A stretch of 6,329 nt of DNA, from contig JAJYLK010000075.1 in assembly GCA_021787775.1 (NCBI GenBank), forward strand, positions 1-6,329, in the 5' to 3' direction. This DNA comes from Actinomycetes bacterium (GTDB taxonomy: Bacteria > Actinomycetota > Thermoleophilia > BMS3ABIN01). The position numbers and the translations under genes are program-made. Under the pieces are notes generated by a model that did not search any database, had not been told where the DNA came from, and saw nothing but the letters and a program-made list of their open reading frames with translations. This document shows positions 5,294 through 6,329 of the stretch, in pieces (position 1 is the stretch's first letter; the number at the start of each line of letters is the position of its first letter).

Positions 5294-6259
5294 TCAGGCG
5301 CACTCCTCCGGTTGATGCAGCAACTGGCCTCTGACCAGATAGAGATTTGCCAGTGAAAAGAGGGTAAAGATCTGCGCCGCGTTCTTGATGATGCCACGGT
5401 AGCGCACCTTGCGGTAACCGAAAATGCATTTGACCACGTGATACGGGTGTTCGCCCCTGGCCCTGGTCCTGCTCATGCGGCGGTTGCGCTGGGTTTCGCG
5501 CTTGTTTAACTTCTTGCCTCGGGCTGCTTTTTTCGATACGCACCACTTTACGCCCCGCTCTTCGAAGTCTTTCCTTTTACCCTCGCTAGCGTACGCCTTG
5601 TCGCCGTATACTGCTTCTTCCTGGCCGTGGAGAAGATCATCCATCACCTGAGAGTCGTGCACCGAGGCGGTGGTGGCCACAACGGTGTGGACGGTGCGAT
5701 TTTTAGGATCGGTGCCAGTGTGCGCCTTCATGCCGAAGTACCACTGGTTGCCCTTCCTTGTCTGGGTCATGTCGGGATCGCGCTTGTTATCCTTGTTCTT
5801 GGTGGAAGTGTGAGCGTCAATCAGGGTGGCGTCCACGATGGTGCCTTCTCTTAGGAGCAGACCCCTGTCCTCCAGGTGGCGGCCGATGGAGGCGAACATT
5901 CTTTTCGTCAGATTGTGTTTCTCCAAAAGGTGGCGGAACTTAAGGATGGTGGTTTCGTCGGGAACCGGGTCACAGGAAAGGTCGATGCCGGCGAAGCGGG
6001 CCATCGAGTTACTGTCGTATAGTGCGTCCTCCATGGCCGGGTCCGACATGTTAAACCACTGCTGCATGAAGTAAATCCTGAGCATCTTCTCGATACCCAT
6101 GGGCGGACGGCCGCTACTTCCCTTGGGATAATGGGGTGCGATTAGCCGGGTGAGCTTCTTCCAGGGGATGATCTGGTCCATCTCGGTGAGGAACTTCTCC
6201 TTGCGGGTCCGCTTCTTCTTGCTTTCATAAGCCAGGCTGGCGAAACTGGGCTGGTTCAA
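5294..6259 (-). CDS. IS5-group DDE transposase
   Basis: This 321-residue transposase closely resembles the IS5 transposase along its whole length and cuts and rejoins the element ends. The start is TTG at 6259, supported by GGGGAGG five bases upstream. The N-terminal DUF772-like region (about 40-115) includes PMGIEKMLRIYFMQQWFNMSDPAMEDALYD. The DDE_Tnp_1 catalytic domain follows, with D143 (IVDAT), D220 (VYGDKAY) and E270 in the signature RARGEHPYHVVK (R266, E270, K277). STKNKDNKRDPDMTQTRKGNQWYFGMKAH is a hallmark stretch of the IS5 group. No frameshift or missing catalytic residue is visible, so the element could be active. The weak TTG start and a hairpin in the leader (6282-6307) probably keep expression low. 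Confidence 0.95.
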   Translation of the reverse strand: MNQPSFASLAYESKKKRTRKEKFLTEMDQIIPWKKLTRLIAPHYPKGSSGRPPMGIEKMLRIYFMQQWFNMSDPAMEDALYDSNSMARFAGIDLSCDPVPDETTILKFRHLLEKHNLTKRMFASIGRHLEDRGLLLREGTIVDATLIDAHTSTKNKDNKRDPDMTQTRKGNQWYFGMKAHTGTDPKNRTVHTVVATTASVHDSQVMDDLLHGQEEAVYGDKAYASEGKRKDFEERGVKWCVSKKAARGKKLNKRETQRNRRMSRTRARGEHPYHVVKCIFGYRKVRYRGIIKNAAQIFTLFSLANLYLVRGQLLHQPEECA

Positions 6260-6264
6260 GGTGG

Positions 6265-6271
6265 CCTCCCC
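6265..6271 (-). promoter_or_regulatory. Ribosome binding site deciding the transposase TTG start
   Basis: Minus-strand GGGGAGG ends five bases before TTG at 6259. The downstream sequence NQPSFASLAYESKKKRTRKEKF aligns with the IS5 N-terminus, so the TTG is a believable start. Confidence 0.75.
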
Positions 6272-6281
6272 GGTTGACTTT

Positions 6282-6307
6282 CCGGCATTCTATCATAGAA
6301 TAGCCGG
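6282..6307. repeat. Near-perfect palindrome in the transposase leader
   Basis: CCGGC, ATTCTAT, a central C, ATAGAAT and GCCGG form an inverted repeat with two 5-bp and 7-bp paired blocks and one unpaired A at 6302. It lies between the right inverted repeat and the transposase ribosome site. As RNA it would make a long hairpin about 22 bases before the start codon. As DNA it overlaps the likely transposase promoter, with TATGAT or TAGAAT as -10 candidates, and could be a protein-binding site. Confidence 0.65.
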
Positions 6308-6319
6308 CGGAGGGTTAAG

Positions 6320-6329
6320 CAGAGGTTCC
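6320..6329. repeat. Right terminal inverted repeat of the IS
   Basis: CAGAGGTTCC is the exact reverse complement of the left repeat and is also the last sequence in the window. Confidence 0.9.

Larger units (their letters stand above)
5158..6329 (-). mobile_element. Complete IS5-family (IS5-group) insertion sequence, 1172 bp
   Basis: The element is bounded by perfect 10-bp terminal inverted repeats: GGAACCTCTG at 5158-5167 and its complement at 6320-6329, with weaker matching further in. It encodes one intact transposase on the minus strand, 136 bases from the left end and 70 from the right. Its length is close to IS5 itself (about 1.2 kb). Base composition is visibly less GC-rich than the glycosyltransferase genes, as expected for an acquired element. 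It landed 21 bases beyond the GT26 stop and did not break that gene. The orientation is convergent with the glycosyltransferase operon. The window stops on the final base of the right repeat. Confidence 0.92.

Noticed and set aside
5229..5546. 105-residue minus-strand frame near the transposase 3' end, considered as a frameshifted second IS gene
   Set aside because: The transposase is full length and complete in a single frame, and this frame has no homology character. IS5-group elements carry one gene.
5627..6074. Three plus-strand frames inside the IS, considered as passenger genes
   Set aside because: All are antisense shadows of the catalytic transposase, with no ribosome sites or domains.

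Overview
The window is GC-rich bacterial chromosome with one lower-GC insertion sequence at the right edge. It looks like a high-GC Gram-positive, probably an actinobacterium. This rests on GC content and G/C-ending codons, a LppX/LprG-like lipoprotein, an OmpR/PhoB-type regulator pair, and several genes with no Shine-Dalgarno sequence next to genes with strong ones. No marker gene fixes the taxon, so this is inference.

Left part, all on the minus strand (1-3025), read in the direction of transcription. A secreted lipoprotein gene (3025 to 1898) ends at a strong intrinsic terminator (1835-1862). Next is a secreted two-repeat DUF5666-type protein with a low-complexity Gly/Gln tail (1707 to 1030), followed by its own terminator (921-947). 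Last is a two-component operon: an OmpR/PhoB-family response regulator (850 to 176) and the first 50 residues of a membrane protein, almost certainly the partner sensor kinase, cut by the window edge. The promoter region of the DUF5666-type gene carries four hexamers in exact 11-bp register just upstream of a good -10 element. This layout resembles the PHO-box arrays bound by PhoP/PhoB-family regulators, and it is the most interesting signal here. The adjacent response regulator is the natural candidate to bind it.

Right part, plus strand (3228-5136). Two overlapping genes encode a GT4 glycosyltransferase and a WecG/TagA/CpsF (GT26) glycosyltransferase. The pair points to assembly of a cell-surface polysaccharide or teichoic-acid-like polymer on a lipid carrier. 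It is transcribed divergently from the lipoprotein gene across a 202-bp gap.

Right edge. A structurally complete IS5-group element (5158-6329) sits 21 bp after the GT26 stop codon and opposes the glycosyltransferase genes. It has 10-bp perfect terminal inverted repeats, an intact DDE transposase, and CTAA at its left flank that fits the 4-bp target duplication of this group. The window ends on the last base of the right inverted repeat, so the second CTAA and whatever follows the polysaccharide genes cannot be seen. There are no tRNA, rRNA or CRISPR features, and no gene-free stretch longer than about 300 bases.
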